Notes: generated by a model from the letters alone, not told the origin. A stretch of 64,000 nt of DNA from Cellulosimicrobium marinum (GCF_020551945.1 NZ_JAJBZH010000003.1:371370-435369), one strand, 5' to 3'; shown: positions 10,127-19,267, counted from the stretch's first letter. A program made the numbers and translations.

Positions 10127-10204
10127 GCGCCCAGGCGGTCGACGCACCAGCAGGTTGTCCGGCCGCTCCCCGGTGGTCGTTCCCACCCTCGCCAGTCGCG
10201 GCCG
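10127..10204 (-). ncRNA. ZTP riboswitch (pfl motif) upstream of purH
   Basis: On the minus strand the RNA contains, in order, the conserved pfl-motif blocks GACTGGCG, GTGGGAA, ACCACCGGGGAGCG and, after a variable stretch, CCGCCTGGGC. This family senses the purine intermediate ZTP/AICAR and commonly precedes purH in actinobacteria. A possible -10 (TAGACT, 10211-10216) overlaps the stop codon of the upstream MFS gene, so purH would have its own promoter and +1 at the aptamer. The expression platform between 10126 and the start was not resolved. Confidence 0.88.
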
Positions 10205-10213
10205 CGGCCCAGT

Positions 10214-11608
10214 CTACCGGCCCGACGGCGCGTCGTCGGAGCGCTCTTCCGTCGTCTCGGCGGGCGCGACGTCCGCCCCGGCGAGCGCGTCCTGGGCCCA
10301 GGTGTCCGGTGTGCCCACGCGCCACAGGGAGCGCACGGTGCTGAGGACGGCGACGGTCGCCACGAGGAGCCCGGCGAGCACGGCGAGCGCGACGCCGACC
10401 CCGTAGCGGTCGAGCAGCCCGCTGCCGACGAGCGGGACGAGCGGGCCCGCGGCGAGGCCGGTGAGGCCCATGACGGACGAGAGCCGGCCCTGCATCTGCG
10501 GCGGCGTGATCGCGGCCGCGTAGCCCGAGAGCCCAGCGTTCACGGCGGGGACGAGCAGGACGGCGAACGGCAGCACGACGAGGTACCCGGTGTACGACCC
10601 GAGGACCGCCATGACGACGGCGCCGGCGGCGAGGACCCCGAGCGCGACGACGACGAGCGCGCCCGCCCGGAAGCGCGCGACGAGGCGCGGCGCGAGCACG
10701 GCCCCGACGAGGACGCCGCCGCCGACGGCGAGGTCGACGAGACCGATGAGGAACGGCGCCGTGCCGGTTCGGACGAGCTCGAGGTTGATGCCCACCATGA
10801 GGCCGCCGAACGCGACGTTGATGACGACGAAGAGCCCGAGGAGCGCCCGGAAGAGCGGCACGTTCCACACGAACCGCAGGCCCTCGCGCAGCGCCGCCGT
10901 CGGCCGGGTCGCGCGCGCCTCGGCCACGTCGCCGTTGAGCGGCTCGCGCACGAGCCACGTGCACACCGCCGTCGCGAGGTGCCCCACCGCCGCGGCCGCG
11001 AGCGGGACGGCGTGCGCGACCGCGTAGAGCACGCCGCCCACGGGCCCGGCGAGCAGGCCCGCGGCGGCGTCCCGGCCCTGGGCGGCGGCGAGCGCGGTGG
11101 GCAGCTGGGGCACGGGCACGACCGAGCGGAAGGCGCCGCTCGTCGCGGGGTCGACGAGCGCGCCGACGACGGAGGCCCCGAAGAGCACGGCGGCGAGGTG
11201 CCACGCGGTGAGCGAGCCGATCGCGGCCGTCACGGCGACGGTCGCCCAGAGGACGGTCCCGACCGCCGCGGTTGCGACGACGAGCCGGCGCCGGTCGACA
11301 CGGTCCGCGACCACCCCGGCGGGCAGCGTCGCGAGGAGGGCGCCGACCTGTCCGACGGCGGCGACGACGCCCGCCTGCACGACCGAGCCCGTGAGGCCGT
11401 ACGCGACGAGGGGCACGGCGAAGAGCGCGATGCCCGCGCCGAGGGACTCCGCTGTGAGACCTGACATGAGCAGCATGTACGAGCGGTTGCGCAGGAGGGA
11501 CGACGGGCCGCGTGCAGGGGTGTCGGCGGGCTTCCCCGGCGGGGCGGAGGTCGGTGGCTCCGGCGCCGGCGGGCGGGTGTCGGGGGCGGCCTCGTGCTGC
11601 GTCGTCAT
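10214..11608 (-). CDS. MFS transporter, probable efflux pump
   Basis: A 464-residue major facilitator protein with about twelve helices. The sequence AGVVADRVDRRR follows helix 2 and matches the conserved MFS loop (DRxGRR type), as in drug/macrolide efflux MFS members. The N-terminal 35 residues are Pro-rich and polar. The start is the ATG at 11608. A TACGGT -10 (11615-11620) and TTGCGC -35 (11638-11643) sit 17 bp apart, and the -10 ends 6 bases from the start, so the mRNA is probably leaderless. The -35 lies within the palindrome at 11637-11656, so the divergent ArsR-type gene probably represses this pump. It sits between purN and purH and breaks that pair. Confidence 0.88.
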   Translation of the reverse strand: MTTQHEAAPDTRPPAPEPPTSAPPGKPADTPARGPSSLLRNRSYMLLMSGLTAESLGAGIALFAVPLVAYGLTGSVVQAGVVAAVGQVGALLATLPAGVVADRVDRRRLVVATAAVGTVLWATVAVTAAIGSLTAWHLAAVLFGASVVGALVDPATSGAFRSVVPVPQLPTALAAAQGRDAAAGLLAGPVGGVLYAVAHAVPLAAAAVGHLATAVCTWLVREPLNGDVAEARATRPTAALREGLRFVWNVPLFRALLGLFVVINVAFGGLMVGINLELVRTGTAPFLIGLVDLAVGGGVLVGAVLAPRLVARFRAGALVVVALGVLAAGAVVMAVLGSYTGYLVVLPFAVLLVPAVNAGLSGYAAAITPPQMQGRLSSVMGLTGLAAGPLVPLVGSGLLDRYGVGVALAVLAGLLVATVAVLSTVRSLWRVGTPDTWAQDALAGADVAPAETTEERSDDAPSGR

Positions 11609-11636
11609 GGGGGAACCGTAGATCCGCAACGCCAGT

Positions 11637-11656
11637 TGCGCAATAGTCATTGCGCA
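11637..11656. promoter_or_regulatory. Operator between MFS and ArsR-type genes
   Basis: TGCGCAAT-agtc-ATTGCGCA is a perfect 8-bp inverted repeat with a 4-base spacer. It covers the -35 of the minus-strand MFS promoter and lies 14 bp beyond the expected -35 position of the divergent regulator gene. Placement and symmetry fit the binding site of a dimeric winged-helix repressor. Confidence 0.75.
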
Positions 11657-11704
11657 GTTGCCCGTGCGCACGCACGCGTGCGCTTCCGTTGCTAGCCTCG
11701 CGGT

Positions 11705-12304
11705 GTGCTCGAGACCCTCCGCGTCCAGGAGCCCGCGGCGCTGCGGGCGATCGCCCACCCGCTGCGCCAGCGGATTCTCATGGAGCTCGCCGTGCTCGGG
11801 CACGCGCGCGCCGCCGACCTCGCCCGCGCCACGGGCGAGCCCGCCAACGCCGTGAGCTTCCACCTGCGGGTGCTCGCGAAGGCCGGGCTCATCGTCGAGG
11901 CGCCTGAGCACGCGCGCGACCGCCGCGACCGCGTGTGGACCAACGTCGCGAAGAGCTACGCGGTCGAGCCGGGGACGCCGGCCGCCGTGCGCGACGTCGT
12001 GCGTCCTGCCCTCGCGTGGGCGGAAGAGACGTTCCGGCGCGCCAACGAGTCCGGCGTCGCGCGCGAGGACCGGATCCTCGCCATCAGCGCCCTCGTGCTC
12101 ACGCCCGACCAGGCCACCGCCATGGCGCACGACATCGAGACCGTCCTCGAGCGGTGGTCGGACCGGTCGCTCGCCGAGGCGCGCGAGACGCCCGACGCGC
12201 CCCGCGCCACCTACCAGGTGCTCACGGTGCTCGCGCCGCGCGACCTGCCGCCCGACCCCGCGGCGCCGGAGGAGGAGACTGCGGTGCCGGAGGAAAAGGG
12301 CTAG
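11705..12304 (+). CDS. ArsR-type winged-helix regulator
   Basis: A 199-residue transcription factor. Residues 8-75 form an ArsR-like winged helix: AIAHPLRQRILMEL, the recognition-helix segment ANAVSFHLRVLAKAG, and a basic wing with HARDRRDRVW. The C-terminal 120 residues resemble the effector part seen in actinobacterial HTH_20-type regulators that control adjacent MFS pumps. No metal-binding cysteines are present, so it is not a metal sensor. The start is the GTG at 11705, 6 bases after a TAGCCT -10 (leaderless). Its TAG stop overlaps the purN stop on the other strand in a shared CTAG. Confidence 0.85.
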   Translation: MLETLRVQEPAALRAIAHPLRQRILMELAVLGHARAADLARATGEPANAVSFHLRVLAKAGLIVEAPEHARDRRDRVWTNVAKSYAVEPGTPAAVRDVVRPALAWAEETFRRANESGVAREDRILAISALVLTPDQATAMAHDIETVLERWSDRSLAEARETPDAPRATYQVLTVLAPRDLPPDPAAPEEETAVPEEKG

Positions 12305-12942
12305 CCGACGAGGGCGCGGCGGCCGTCCACGCGCAGCCCGTCGCGCGCGACCCGGCCGACCGTCTCGACGAGCAGCGCGCGCTCGGCGACCTTGATGCGC
12401 TCGTGCAGGCTCGCCTCGTCGTCGCCGACCTCCACCGGCACGGCGACCTGGGCGACGATCGGCCCCGTGTCGACGCCGTCGTCGACCACGTGGACCGTGG
12501 CGCCCGTGACCTTCACGCCGTAGGCGAGCGCGTCGCGCACGCCGTGCGCACCGGGGAACGACGGCAGGAGCGCGGGATGGGTGTTGATCGTGCGGCCGGC
12601 GAAGCGCCCGACGAACGCCGGCCCGAGGATGCGCATGAAGCCCGCGAGGACGACGAGGTCGGGGCGGAACACGTCCACCGCCTGCGCCACGGCCGCGTCC
12701 CACGCCGCGCGGTCCTCGAAGTCCGCAGGCGCGACGGCGACCGCCGGCACGCCCGCCTCGCGCGCCAGCCCGAGGCCGCCCGCCGCGGGCTTGTCCGAGA
12801 CCACGCCGACGACGCGCGCCCCGTACGCCGCGTCGTCGTGCGCGGCGAGGAGCGCCGCGAGGTTGCTCCCCGCTCCGGAGACGAGCACGACGACGCGCTT
12901 CGCGGTCGTGGACTCCACGCGGTGGCCGGACGGTGTCTGCAC
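12301..12942 (-). CDS. purN: Phosphoribosylglycinamide formyltransferase
   Basis: Transfers a formyl group from 10-formyl-tetrahydrofolate to GAR, the third step of purine synthesis. The 213-residue protein has the phosphate loop SGAGSNLAALL at residues 22-32, the catalytic Asn-His segment NTHPALLPSFPGAHG, and the catalytic Asp in HVVDDGVDTGP. The start is the GTG at 12942, preceded by AGGGAG at a good distance; an in-frame GTG nine codons further in is the alternative. It lies apart from purH because an MFS/ArsR pair stands between them. It converges on the ArsR gene with overlapping stop codons. Confidence 0.95.
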   Translation of the reverse strand: MQTPSGHRVESTTAKRVVVLVSGAGSNLAALLAAHDDAAYGARVVGVVSDKPAAGGLGLAREAGVPAVAVAPADFEDRAAWDAAVAQAVDVFRPDLVVLAGFMRILGPAFVGRFAGRTINTHPALLPSFPGAHGVRDALAYGVKVTGATVHVVDDGVDTGPIVAQVAVPVEVGDDEASLHERIKVAERALLVETVGRVARDGLRVDGRRALVG

Positions 12943-13075
12943 GGTGCTCCCTGGGACGGCGGTGCGGAGGACGGAACGGGCGCGCGACCCCGACCGGGCG
13001 TGCCGACGGGTCCGCGCGCGACACGGCTCCGATGGGAGAATGTACCGCGAGCCCGCCCGAGACCGAGGAGACGAC

Positions 13076-13627
13076 TTGGGGAACCCGTACGCCCCGCCCC
13101 GCCCGGACACGACCGGGCGACCGTCACCGCCCGACGCCGCACCACCGCACCACCAGGCACCGCCGCACCACCAGGCACCGCCGCCCGGACCCGGCGCACC
13201 GGGCGGACCCGGAGGGCCTCCCGCCCCGCCCGAGCCCGTCGAGCCCGAGGCCGCACGCCGCGCGACCCGGCGCGTGCTGCGCTTCGGCCTCGTCATGCTG
13301 CTCGTCATCGTGGCGAGCGCGCTCCCGTTCCCGTGGCAGCTCGCCGGGCTCGCGATCGCCCTCGTCGCGGTGGTCGTGGGCGTGCGGGCCCTCGTCGCGG
13401 TGTGGCGCGCGCGCGTCCGCGGCGCCCTGGTCCCCGCGCTCGCCGTCGGGGTGGGCCTCGCGGGGATGGTCGCGCTCCAGATGGTCGGCATGCTCGCGAC
13501 CTGGGACGTCGAGATGGCGCACCAGCGCTGCCTGGACGGCGCGATCACCGTCGCCGCAGAGGAGCGGTGCGCCACCGCCCGGGTCCAGGCGATCGAGGAC
13601 TGGGTGGGCGGGATCGCCCGGCCCTGA
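13076..13627 (+). CDS. Small membrane protein, function unknown
   Basis: A 183-residue protein. The first 65 residues are Pro/Gly/His-rich with a short duplication (HHQAPP twice). Then come two or three hydrophobic helices around residues 75-110 and 122-143, and a short soluble tail with two cysteines (HQRCLDG and EERCATA). I chose the TTG at 13076 because GAGGAG precedes it and the product then begins with the common GNPYAPPRP motif; an in-frame ATG at 13040 is the alternative. It has no recognised family. It is transcribed divergently from purN and converges on the DUF6350 gene. Confidence 0.65.
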   Translation: MGNPYAPPRPDTTGRPSPPDAAPPHHQAPPHHQAPPPGPGAPGGPGGPPAPPEPVEPEAARRATRRVLRFGLVMLLVIVASALPFPWQLAGLAIALVAVVVGVRALVAVWRARVRGALVPALAVGVGLAGMVALQMVGMLATWDVEMAHQRCLDGAITVAAEERCATARVQAIEDWVGGIARP

Positions 13628-13660
13628 GCCGCGGCGTCGACCTCTTCCCGCGTCAGGCCC

Positions 13661-14926
13661 TCAGCCCGCGGCGTCGGGCTCCTCGTGGTCCGACCACCCG
13701 CGACGGCCGAGCCCCGCGCGGCACCACAGCAGGACGAGGACGGCCCCGCCGCCGACCTCCGCCGCCGCGAGCAGGGCGACGAGGAGCGCGTCGGGACCGA
13801 CGCTCGCCAGACGCCCCGGCCCGACGGAACCGCTCGCGAGCCACGCCGCGGCACCGACGAGCAGCCCCGTCCCGACGACGAGGGCCAGGGCGGCGAGACC
13901 CACGTCGCGCCACCGCACGTCGTCGTCGGGGTGCGTCCCCGCGACGTCGCGCAGCCGCCGCCACACGAAGGCGCCCGCGACGCCGCCGAGCACGACGACG
14001 AGCGCGGGCACCCACGGGGTGAGCGCGTTGGTCCAGTCGCCGTCGGGAAGCGCACCGAGCAGCGGCACGGCAGGCAGTGCGGCCGACTGCGAGCCGCCCG
14101 GGGCGAACGTGCTCCCCTCCCCCACGGTGAACCCGGGGCCGACGAGCCATGCCGTCGCCCACACCACCAGGTCGGGCAGGACGGCGAGCTGCGCGACCGC
14201 GAGCACGACCCCGCCCACCGGCCCGGGAGCGAGCCCGGCGACGATGTCGCCCGACGTCGCGCGACCCGCGACGACCCACGCCCCGACCACCAGGGCGCCC
14301 GCCGCCACGAGGAGGCTCGTGGCGAGCACCGCGCCCCGCAGGCCGAGGCGCGCGACCGGGGGCAGCACGCGGTCCGTGCGGGCGGCGAGCGTCGCGAGCG
14401 GGGGTGCGTCCGGACGCGCGAGGATGCCGGCGCCGAGGCCGACGCCACCGACGACCGCCCCGCCGACGAGCGCGACGAGCGGCCCCCAGGCGGGTGTCAC
14501 GCCGGAGAGCAGGGCGACGGAGGCGGCGGCGACCGCGTAGGTGACCGTCCCGGCGCCCCAGGCCGACCGCGTCGTGTGCGCGGACCGCCGTGCCGACGCG
14601 AAGCAGCAGAACAGCGCGAGCGCGGTCAGGCCCAACGGGACGAGGCTGACCGTCGCACCCCCCGCCGCGAGCGGCACGCCGTGCCCGAGGAGCCACAGCC
14701 CCGCAGCGACCGTGACGGACCGCCCCCACCCGGACGTGCCCGTCGGTGCGGCGGCGACGTACGCGACGAGCGCGGGGAGCACCACGACGGCCAGGGAGAG
14801 GGCGAGGGCCTGCAGCGCGGCGAGCACGCCGGACAGGGCGCGCCGGGGCGCCACGGGTGCCGGGGGCGGCGCTCCCTCCACCGTGCGGGGGCGCGAGGTG
14901 CGGGCGGTCGGGCGGGTCGTGCTCAT
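13661..14926 (-). CDS. DUF6350 polytopic membrane protein
   Basis: A 421-residue protein with about ten hydrophobic helices and a polar N-terminal 30 residues. It matches the actinobacterial DUF6350 pattern, whose gene lies between sucD and purN in many actinobacteria, and the same order is kept here. The function is unknown; the location next to purine and succinyl-CoA genes is a synteny fact, not evidence of role. I chose the ATG at 14926; another in-frame ATG at 14935 adds three residues. It ends 30 bases from the convergent upstream small membrane protein gene. Confidence 0.78.
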   Translation of the reverse strand: MSTTRPTARTSRPRTVEGAPPPAPVAPRRALSGVLAALQALALSLAVVVLPALVAYVAAAPTGTSGWGRSVTVAAGLWLLGHGVPLAAGGATVSLVPLGLTALALFCCFASARRSAHTTRSAWGAGTVTYAVAAASVALLSGVTPAWGPLVALVGGAVVGGVGLGAGILARPDAPPLATLAARTDRVLPPVARLGLRGAVLATSLLVAAGALVVGAWVVAGRATSGDIVAGLAPGPVGGVVLAVAQLAVLPDLVVWATAWLVGPGFTVGEGSTFAPGGSQSAALPAVPLLGALPDGDWTNALTPWVPALVVVLGGVAGAFVWRRLRDVAGTHPDDDVRWRDVGLAALALVVGTGLLVGAAAWLASGSVGPGRLASVGPDALLVALLAAAEVGGGAVLVLLWCRAGLGRRGWSDHEEPDAAG

Positions 14927-15037
14927 GGTCCCCATCGTCGTCGATCGGGCCGGTCCTCCCGGTGACCGTGCCCGGCGCGCCAGCGTACCCGTCGGCACGC
15001 CGCGACCCGACGGCCCGCGTTCCGTACGATCGGGGCC

Positions 15038-15898
15038 ATGTCGACGACGGCGTTCGTGCTCGGCGGTGGCGGGGTGCGCGGAGCGGTGCAGATCGGCATG
15101 CTGCGCGCCCTCCTCGACCGTGGGATCGTGCCGGACCTCGTCGTCGGGACGTCGATCGGGGCGATCAACGGGGCGGCGCTCGCCGCGGACCCGACCCCGG
15201 ACGTCGTCCCGCGGCTCGAGGCGGCGTGGTCGTCACCGGCCGCCACCCAGGTGTACGGGGAGGCGTGGTACCGGCAGGTGCACCGCCTGGCCCGCACCCG
15301 GACGCACGTCGCGAGCCCGCAGCCGCTGCGGGCGCTGCTGCGCCAGGTGCTCGGCGACCGGCGCACGTTCGCCGACCTGGACGTCCCGCTCGTGGTCGCC
15401 GCCGCGTCGATCGAGCGGGCGGCGGAGCGCTGGTTCTCCGAGGGGCCGCTGGTCGAGGCCGTGCTCGCGTCCGCCTCGGTGCCGGGCGCGCTCCCGCCGA
15501 CCGTGATCGAGGGAGAGCACTACGTCGACGGCGGGGTGGTGTCCTCCATCCCCCTCGGCGAAGCCGTGCGCCGGGGCGCGGACACGGTGTGGGTGCTGCA
15601 GGTCGGGCGGATCGAGGAGCCCCTGCGCCCGCCACGGACCGCCGTGGAGGTCGCGAAGGTCACGTTCGAGATCGCCCGGCGCCACCGGTTCGCGCGCGAG
15701 CTCGCCGACGTCCCGCCCGGTGTCACGGTGCACGTGCTGCCGAGCGGCGGACCGCTGCCCGGGGACGAGCGGCTCTCCTCGTCGCGCCGCCTCGACGCGA
15801 CGAGGACCCGCGCCGCGTCGGCGCACGCCGCCGCCGCGGCGTACCTCGACGGGCTCGACGACGCCGGGCTCCCCGGACCCGCCGGAGGCGCCCCGTGA
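15038..15898 (+). CDS. Patatin-like phospholipase
   Basis: A 286-residue hydrolase of the bacterial patatin family, expected to cleave acyl chains from lipids. The oxyanion loop GGGGVRGAVQIG is at residues 8-19, the nucleophile elbow is GTSIG at 37-41 (Ser39), and the catalytic Asp is in DGGVVSS near residue 168. There is no signal peptide, so it acts inside the cell or at the inner membrane face. A TACGAT -10 (15025-15030) ends 7 bases before the ATG, predicting a leaderless mRNA. It overlaps the downstream acyltransferase gene by GTGA; the pair suggests lipid remodelling. Confidence 0.9.
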   Translation: MSTTAFVLGGGGVRGAVQIGMLRALLDRGIVPDLVVGTSIGAINGAALAADPTPDVVPRLEAAWSSPAATQVYGEAWYRQVHRLARTRTHVASPQPLRALLRQVLGDRRTFADLDVPLVVAAASIERAAERWFSEGPLVEAVLASASVPGALPPTVIEGEHYVDGGVVSSIPLGEAVRRGADTVWVLQVGRIEEPLRPPRTAVEVAKVTFEIARRHRFARELADVPPGVTVHVLPSGGPLPGDERLSSSRRLDATRTRAASAHAAAAAYLDGLDDAGLPGPAGGAP

Positions 15899-16953
15899 TC
15901 CTCGCTCCCCCGCCCCGCTGGGTCCGCCGCCTCGTCGTGGCACCCGCCGTCGTGCTGCTCGCCGTCCTGCTGCTGCCGACGAGCCTCATGCTCGTCGTCC
16001 TCGTGGGCGCCGTCGTCAGCTGGGCGCTGCCCGGCCGGCTGCGCACGACGCGCGCCCTGTGGATCGCGTGCTTTTACGTCGTGTGGGACGCCGTGGCGGT
16101 CGTGGCGCTGTTCGCCCTGTGGGTGGCGTCGGGGTTCGGCGCGGCGCTCGACCGGCCCGCGTTCCGTCGCGCGCACGTCCGCCTGGCCGGCGCGATGCTG
16201 GCCCTGCTGTTCTGGCAGGTGCGCTGGACGCTGCGCCTGCGCATCGAGGTGGACACGTCCGACGCGCAGGGCCTGGCCGACGAGCCGGTCCTCGTCGTGA
16301 GCCGGCACGCCGGCCCCGGGGACTCGTTCATCCTCATGGACCAGATCGTCAACCGAACGGGTCGCGAGCCCCGGGTCGTGCTCAAGGACACGCTCCTGTG
16401 GGACCCCGCGATCGACCTCCTGCTGCACCGCCTGCCCGCGTACTTCGTGGTGCCGCGGTCCCGGCGGGGGCGAGGGGCGCCGTCGGGCAGCGACGCGGTG
16501 GCGCACCTCGCGACGGGGATGCGACCGGACTCGGCGCTGCTGCTCTTCCCCGAGGGCGGGAACGTCACGCCGCGCCGCTGGCAGGCCCGCGTCGAGGCGC
16601 TGCGCGCGGCGGGTGACCTCGACCTCGCGGACCGTGCCGCGGCGATGCCGCACGTCCTGGCGCCGCACGTCGGTGGGTTCCTCGCGGCGCTCGACGCCTC
16701 CCCCGCCACGGGTGTCGCGGTCGTCGCGCACACCGGCCTGGAACGGCTCGTCACCCCGCGGGACATCTGGCGCGAGTTGCCGATGGACAAGCGCATCACG
16801 ATGAAGGTCTGGTCGACCCCGCGCGCGGACCTGCCCGCAGGCGACGAGGCGCGCGCCGCCTGGCTCTACGCCCAGTGGGCGCGGCTCGACGCCTGGCTGG
16901 CCGACGCGGGAGCGCCGTCCTCCGCCTCCCCCACGGACAGCCGCACGGAGTGA
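15895..16953 (+). CDS. Membrane-bound acyltransferase (PlsC family)
   Basis: A 352-residue acyltransferase of the lysophosphatidate type. N-terminal hydrophobic helices cover about residues 12-45, 56-80 and 98-112. They are followed by the catalytic block SRHAGPGDS (the HX4D motif as His-Ala-Gly-Pro-Gly-Asp) near residue 139 and by LFPEGGN near 219, the second acyltransferase motif. The start is the GTG at 15895, overlapping the patatin stop by GTGA, so the two proteins are made together. They could form a deacylation-reacylation pair on phospholipids; that is inference from the coupling. The true substrate is not shown. Confidence 0.85.
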   Translation: MILAPPPRWVRRLVVAPAVVLLAVLLLPTSLMLVVLVGAVVSWALPGRLRTTRALWIACFYVVWDAVAVVALFALWVASGFGAALDRPAFRRAHVRLAGAMLALLFWQVRWTLRLRIEVDTSDAQGLADEPVLVVSRHAGPGDSFILMDQIVNRTGREPRVVLKDTLLWDPAIDLLLHRLPAYFVVPRSRRGRGAPSGSDAVAHLATGMRPDSALLLFPEGGNVTPRRWQARVEALRAAGDLDLADRAAAMPHVLAPHVGGFLAALDASPATGVAVVAHTGLERLVTPRDIWRELPMDKRITMKVWSTPRADLPAGDEARAAWLYAQWARLDAWLADAGAPSSASPTDSRTE

Positions 16954-16955
16954 CG

Positions 16956-16993
16956 ACGACGCCCCGCGTCCGGCGTGCGGAGCGGGGCGTCGT
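16956..16993. terminator. Bidirectional terminator hairpin
   Basis: A 12-bp perfect stem (16956-16967 with 16982-16993) has an inner TCCG/CGGA stem. It lies between the convergent acyltransferase gene and sucD. Confidence 0.8.
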
Positions 16994-17026
16994 GCGGGCG
17001 GCGGGGCCGCCGGTCGGGCTCTCGGG

Positions 17027-17905
17027 TCAGGAGAGGATCTCGCGCATGAGCGCGGCGGTCTCGGACGGCGTCTTGCCGACCTTCACGCCGGCGGCCTCGA
17101 GGGCCTCCTTCTTCGCCTGCGCGGTGCCGGACGAGCCGGACACGATCGCGCCCGCGTGACCCATCGTCTTGCCCTCGGGGGCGGTGAAGCCCGCGACGTA
17201 GCCGACGACCGGCTTCGTGACGTTCTCCTGGATGAACGCCGCGGCACGCTCCTCGGCGTCGCCGCCGATCTCGCCGATCATGACGATCGCCTCGGTCTCC
17301 GGGTCCGCCTCGAACGCCGCGAGGGCGTCGATGTGCGTGGTGCCGATGATCGGGTCGCCGCCGATGCCGATGGCGGTGGAGAAGCCGAAGTCCCGCAGCT
17401 CGTACATCATCTGGTAGGTCAGCGTGCCGGACTTCGACACGAGGCCGATCTTGCCCGGGCCGGAGATGTTCGCCGGGATGATGCCGACGTTCGACTTCCC
17501 GGGGCTGATGATGCCGGGGCAGTTCGGGCCGATGAGGCGCACGCCGGCCTGCTGCGCGAGCGTGAAGAACTCCGCGGAGTCCGCGACCGGCACGCCCTCG
17601 GTGATGATGACGGTCAGGGGCATGCGGGCATCGATCGACTCGACGACGGCCGCCTTGGTGAAGGCCGGCGGGACGAAGATGACCGAGACGTCCGCGCCGG
17701 TCTCCTTCATCGCCTCCGCGACGGAGCCGAAGACGGGGACGGTGACGTCACCGGGGAACTCGACGCTCTGGCCGGCCTTGCGCGGGTTGACGCCGCCGAC
17801 GACGTTCGTGCCCGAGGCGAGCATGCGCGTCGTGTGCTTCATGCCCTCCGAGCCGGTCATGCCCTGGACGATGACCTTGGAGTCCTCGTTGATGAAGATT
17901 GCCAT
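17027..17905 (-). CDS. sucD: Succinyl-CoA synthetase, alpha subunit
   Basis: With SucC converts succinyl-CoA, ADP/GDP and phosphate to succinate, CoA and nucleoside triphosphate in the TCA cycle. The 292-residue protein starts with the CoA-binding Rossmann domain ([11 protein letters not shown] at residues 11-21, phosphate loop). The catalytic phospho-histidine is His250 in the GHAGAIVSG block. GEIGGDAEE (211-219) is the second conserved signature. The start is the ATG at 17905, 33 bases after the sucC stop on the same strand, so sucCD is one operon. Confidence 0.97.
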   Translation of the reverse strand: MAIFINEDSKVIVQGMTGSEGMKHTTRMLASGTNVVGGVNPRKAGQSVEFPGDVTVPVFGSVAEAMKETGADVSVIFVPPAFTKAAVVESIDARMPLTVIITEGVPVADSAEFFTLAQQAGVRLIGPNCPGIISPGKSNVGIIPANISGPGKIGLVSKSGTLTYQMMYELRDFGFSTAIGIGGDPIIGTTHIDALAAFEADPETEAIVMIGEIGGDAEERAAAFIQENVTKPVVGYVAGFTAPEGKTMGHAGAIVSGSSGTAQAKKEALEAAGVKVGKTPSETAALMREILS

Positions 17906-17938
17906 GTCTGTGTCTGTTCTCTCTCGGGTCGTCTGGGC

Positions 17939-19117
17939 TCAGGCGGCGGTGGAGGCAGCGGCGAGCTCGGCTGCCCGGTCGGCGCCACCGTCCATCGTCT
18001 CGGCGAGCGTCACGAGCGGGTGGTTCGCCTCGGCGAGGATGCGGCGCCCCTCCTCGACGTTGTTGCCGTCGAGACGGACGACGAGCGGCTTGTTGGCCTC
18101 GTCGCCCAGGATGCCGAGCGCCTGCACGATGCCGTCCGCGACCGCGTCGCACGCGGTGATGCCGCCGAAGACGTTGACGAACACGCTCTTGACCTGCGGG
18201 TCGTTGAGGATGACGTCCAGGCCCGCCGCCATGACGGCCGCGGACGCGCCGCCGCCGATGTCGAGGAAGTTGGCGGGCTTGACGCCGCCGTGCGCCTCGC
18301 CGGCGTACGCGACGACGTCGAGCGTGCTCATGACGAGGCCCGCGCCGTTGCCGATGATGCCGACCTCGCCGTCGAGCTTGACGTAGTTGAGGTCGTTCGC
18401 CTTGGCCTTCGCCTCGAGCGGGTCGGCCGCGGCCTTGTCCTCGAGCTCGGCGTGCTCCGCGTGGCGGAAGCCGGCGTTCTCGTCGAGCGACACCTTGCCG
18501 TCGAGCGCGACGACCTGGCCGTCCTCCGTCTTGACGAGCGGGTTGACCTCGACGAGCGTCGCGTCCTCCGCCTGGTAGACGGTCCAGAGCTTCTGGATGG
18601 TCTCGGCGACCGCGTCCTTGACGTCGGCGGCGAAGCCGGCGGCCTCGACGATCTCGGCGGCCTTGGCCGCGTCGATGCCGACGGTCGGGTCGACGGCGAC
18701 CTTGGCGAGCGCCTCGGGGCGCTCGACCGCGAGCTGCTCGATCTCCATGCCGCCCTCGACGCTCGCCATGGCGAGGTAGGAGCGGTTGGCCCGGTCGAGC
18801 AGCACGGAGAAGTAGTACTCCTCGGCGATGCGCGCGCCCGCGGCGATCATCACGCGGTGGACCGTGTGGCCCTTGATGTCCATGCCGAGGATCTCGGACG
18901 CCTTCTCGGCGGCCTCCTCGGGCGAGTGGGCGAGCTTGACGCCGCCCGCCTTGCCACGGCCGCCGGTCTTCACCTGGGCCTTGACGACGACGGTCCCGCC
19001 GCCGAGCTGCTCCGCGCCCGCGCGGGCCTCCTCGGGCGTCGTCGCGACCACCCCGCCCAGCACGGGGACGCCGTGCTTCTCGAAGATGTCACGCGCCTGG
19101 TATTCGAACAGGTCCAC
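17939..19117 (-). CDS. sucC: Succinyl-CoA synthetase, beta subunit
   Basis: The 392-residue nucleotide-binding subunit of succinyl-CoA synthetase. It begins with the ATP-grasp N-terminus [17 protein letters not shown], and residues later on carry [15 protein letters not shown] (nucleotide-binding loop), NPLV and GGGASA family blocks. The start is the GTG at 19117, consistent with the family N-terminus; an ATG 44 bases further upstream is possible but gives an atypical extension. The promoter side carries a palindrome almost identical to the one at icd, placed at the predicted +1. Confidence 0.96.
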   Translation of the reverse strand: MDLFEYQARDIFEKHGVPVLGGVVATTPEEARAGAEQLGGGTVVVKAQVKTGGRGKAGGVKLAHSPEEAAEKASEILGMDIKGHTVHRVMIAAGARIAEEYYFSVLLDRANRSYLAMASVEGGMEIEQLAVERPEALAKVAVDPTVGIDAAKAAEIVEAAGFAADVKDAVAETIQKLWTVYQAEDATLVEVNPLVKTEDGQVVALDGKVSLDENAGFRHAEHAELEDKAAADPLEAKAKANDLNYVKLDGEVGIIGNGAGLVMSTLDVVAYAGEAHGGVKPANFLDIGGGASAAVMAAGLDVILNDPQVKSVFVNVFGGITACDAVADGIVQALGILGDEANKPLVVRLDGNNVEEGRRILAEANHPLVTLAETMDGGADRAAELAAASTAA

Positions 19118-19160
19118 CCTGCTGCGTCCTTCCGTCTGATGCGCCGTGTGCGGCATGACC

Positions 19161-19182
19161 GATGTCTCGACATCAAGACATC
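19161..19182. promoter_or_regulatory. Palindromic operator at sucC promoter
   Basis: The core TCTCGACATCAAGA (19165-19178) lies inside a 22-bp near-palindrome flanked by GATG and CATC. It begins 7 bases after a minus-strand -10 candidate TACCCT (19190-19195), so it would cover the transcription start. One base differs from the icd site at 2530-2543. Confidence 0.65.
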
Positions 19183-19267
19183 CCCGTACAGGGTAGCCCG
19201 CGTGGGCGACGGCTCCTATCCGCGGCGGTGAACGGTGCGCGACGAGGGGTGTTCCGTTCGTCACCCG

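Noticed and set aside
7343..11464. A 1373-codon plus-strand open frame
   Set aside because: Runs antisense across four clearly identified genes; stop codons are rare in all frames at this GC content. Its product has no domain and an Asp/Gly/Arg bias typical of antisense translation.
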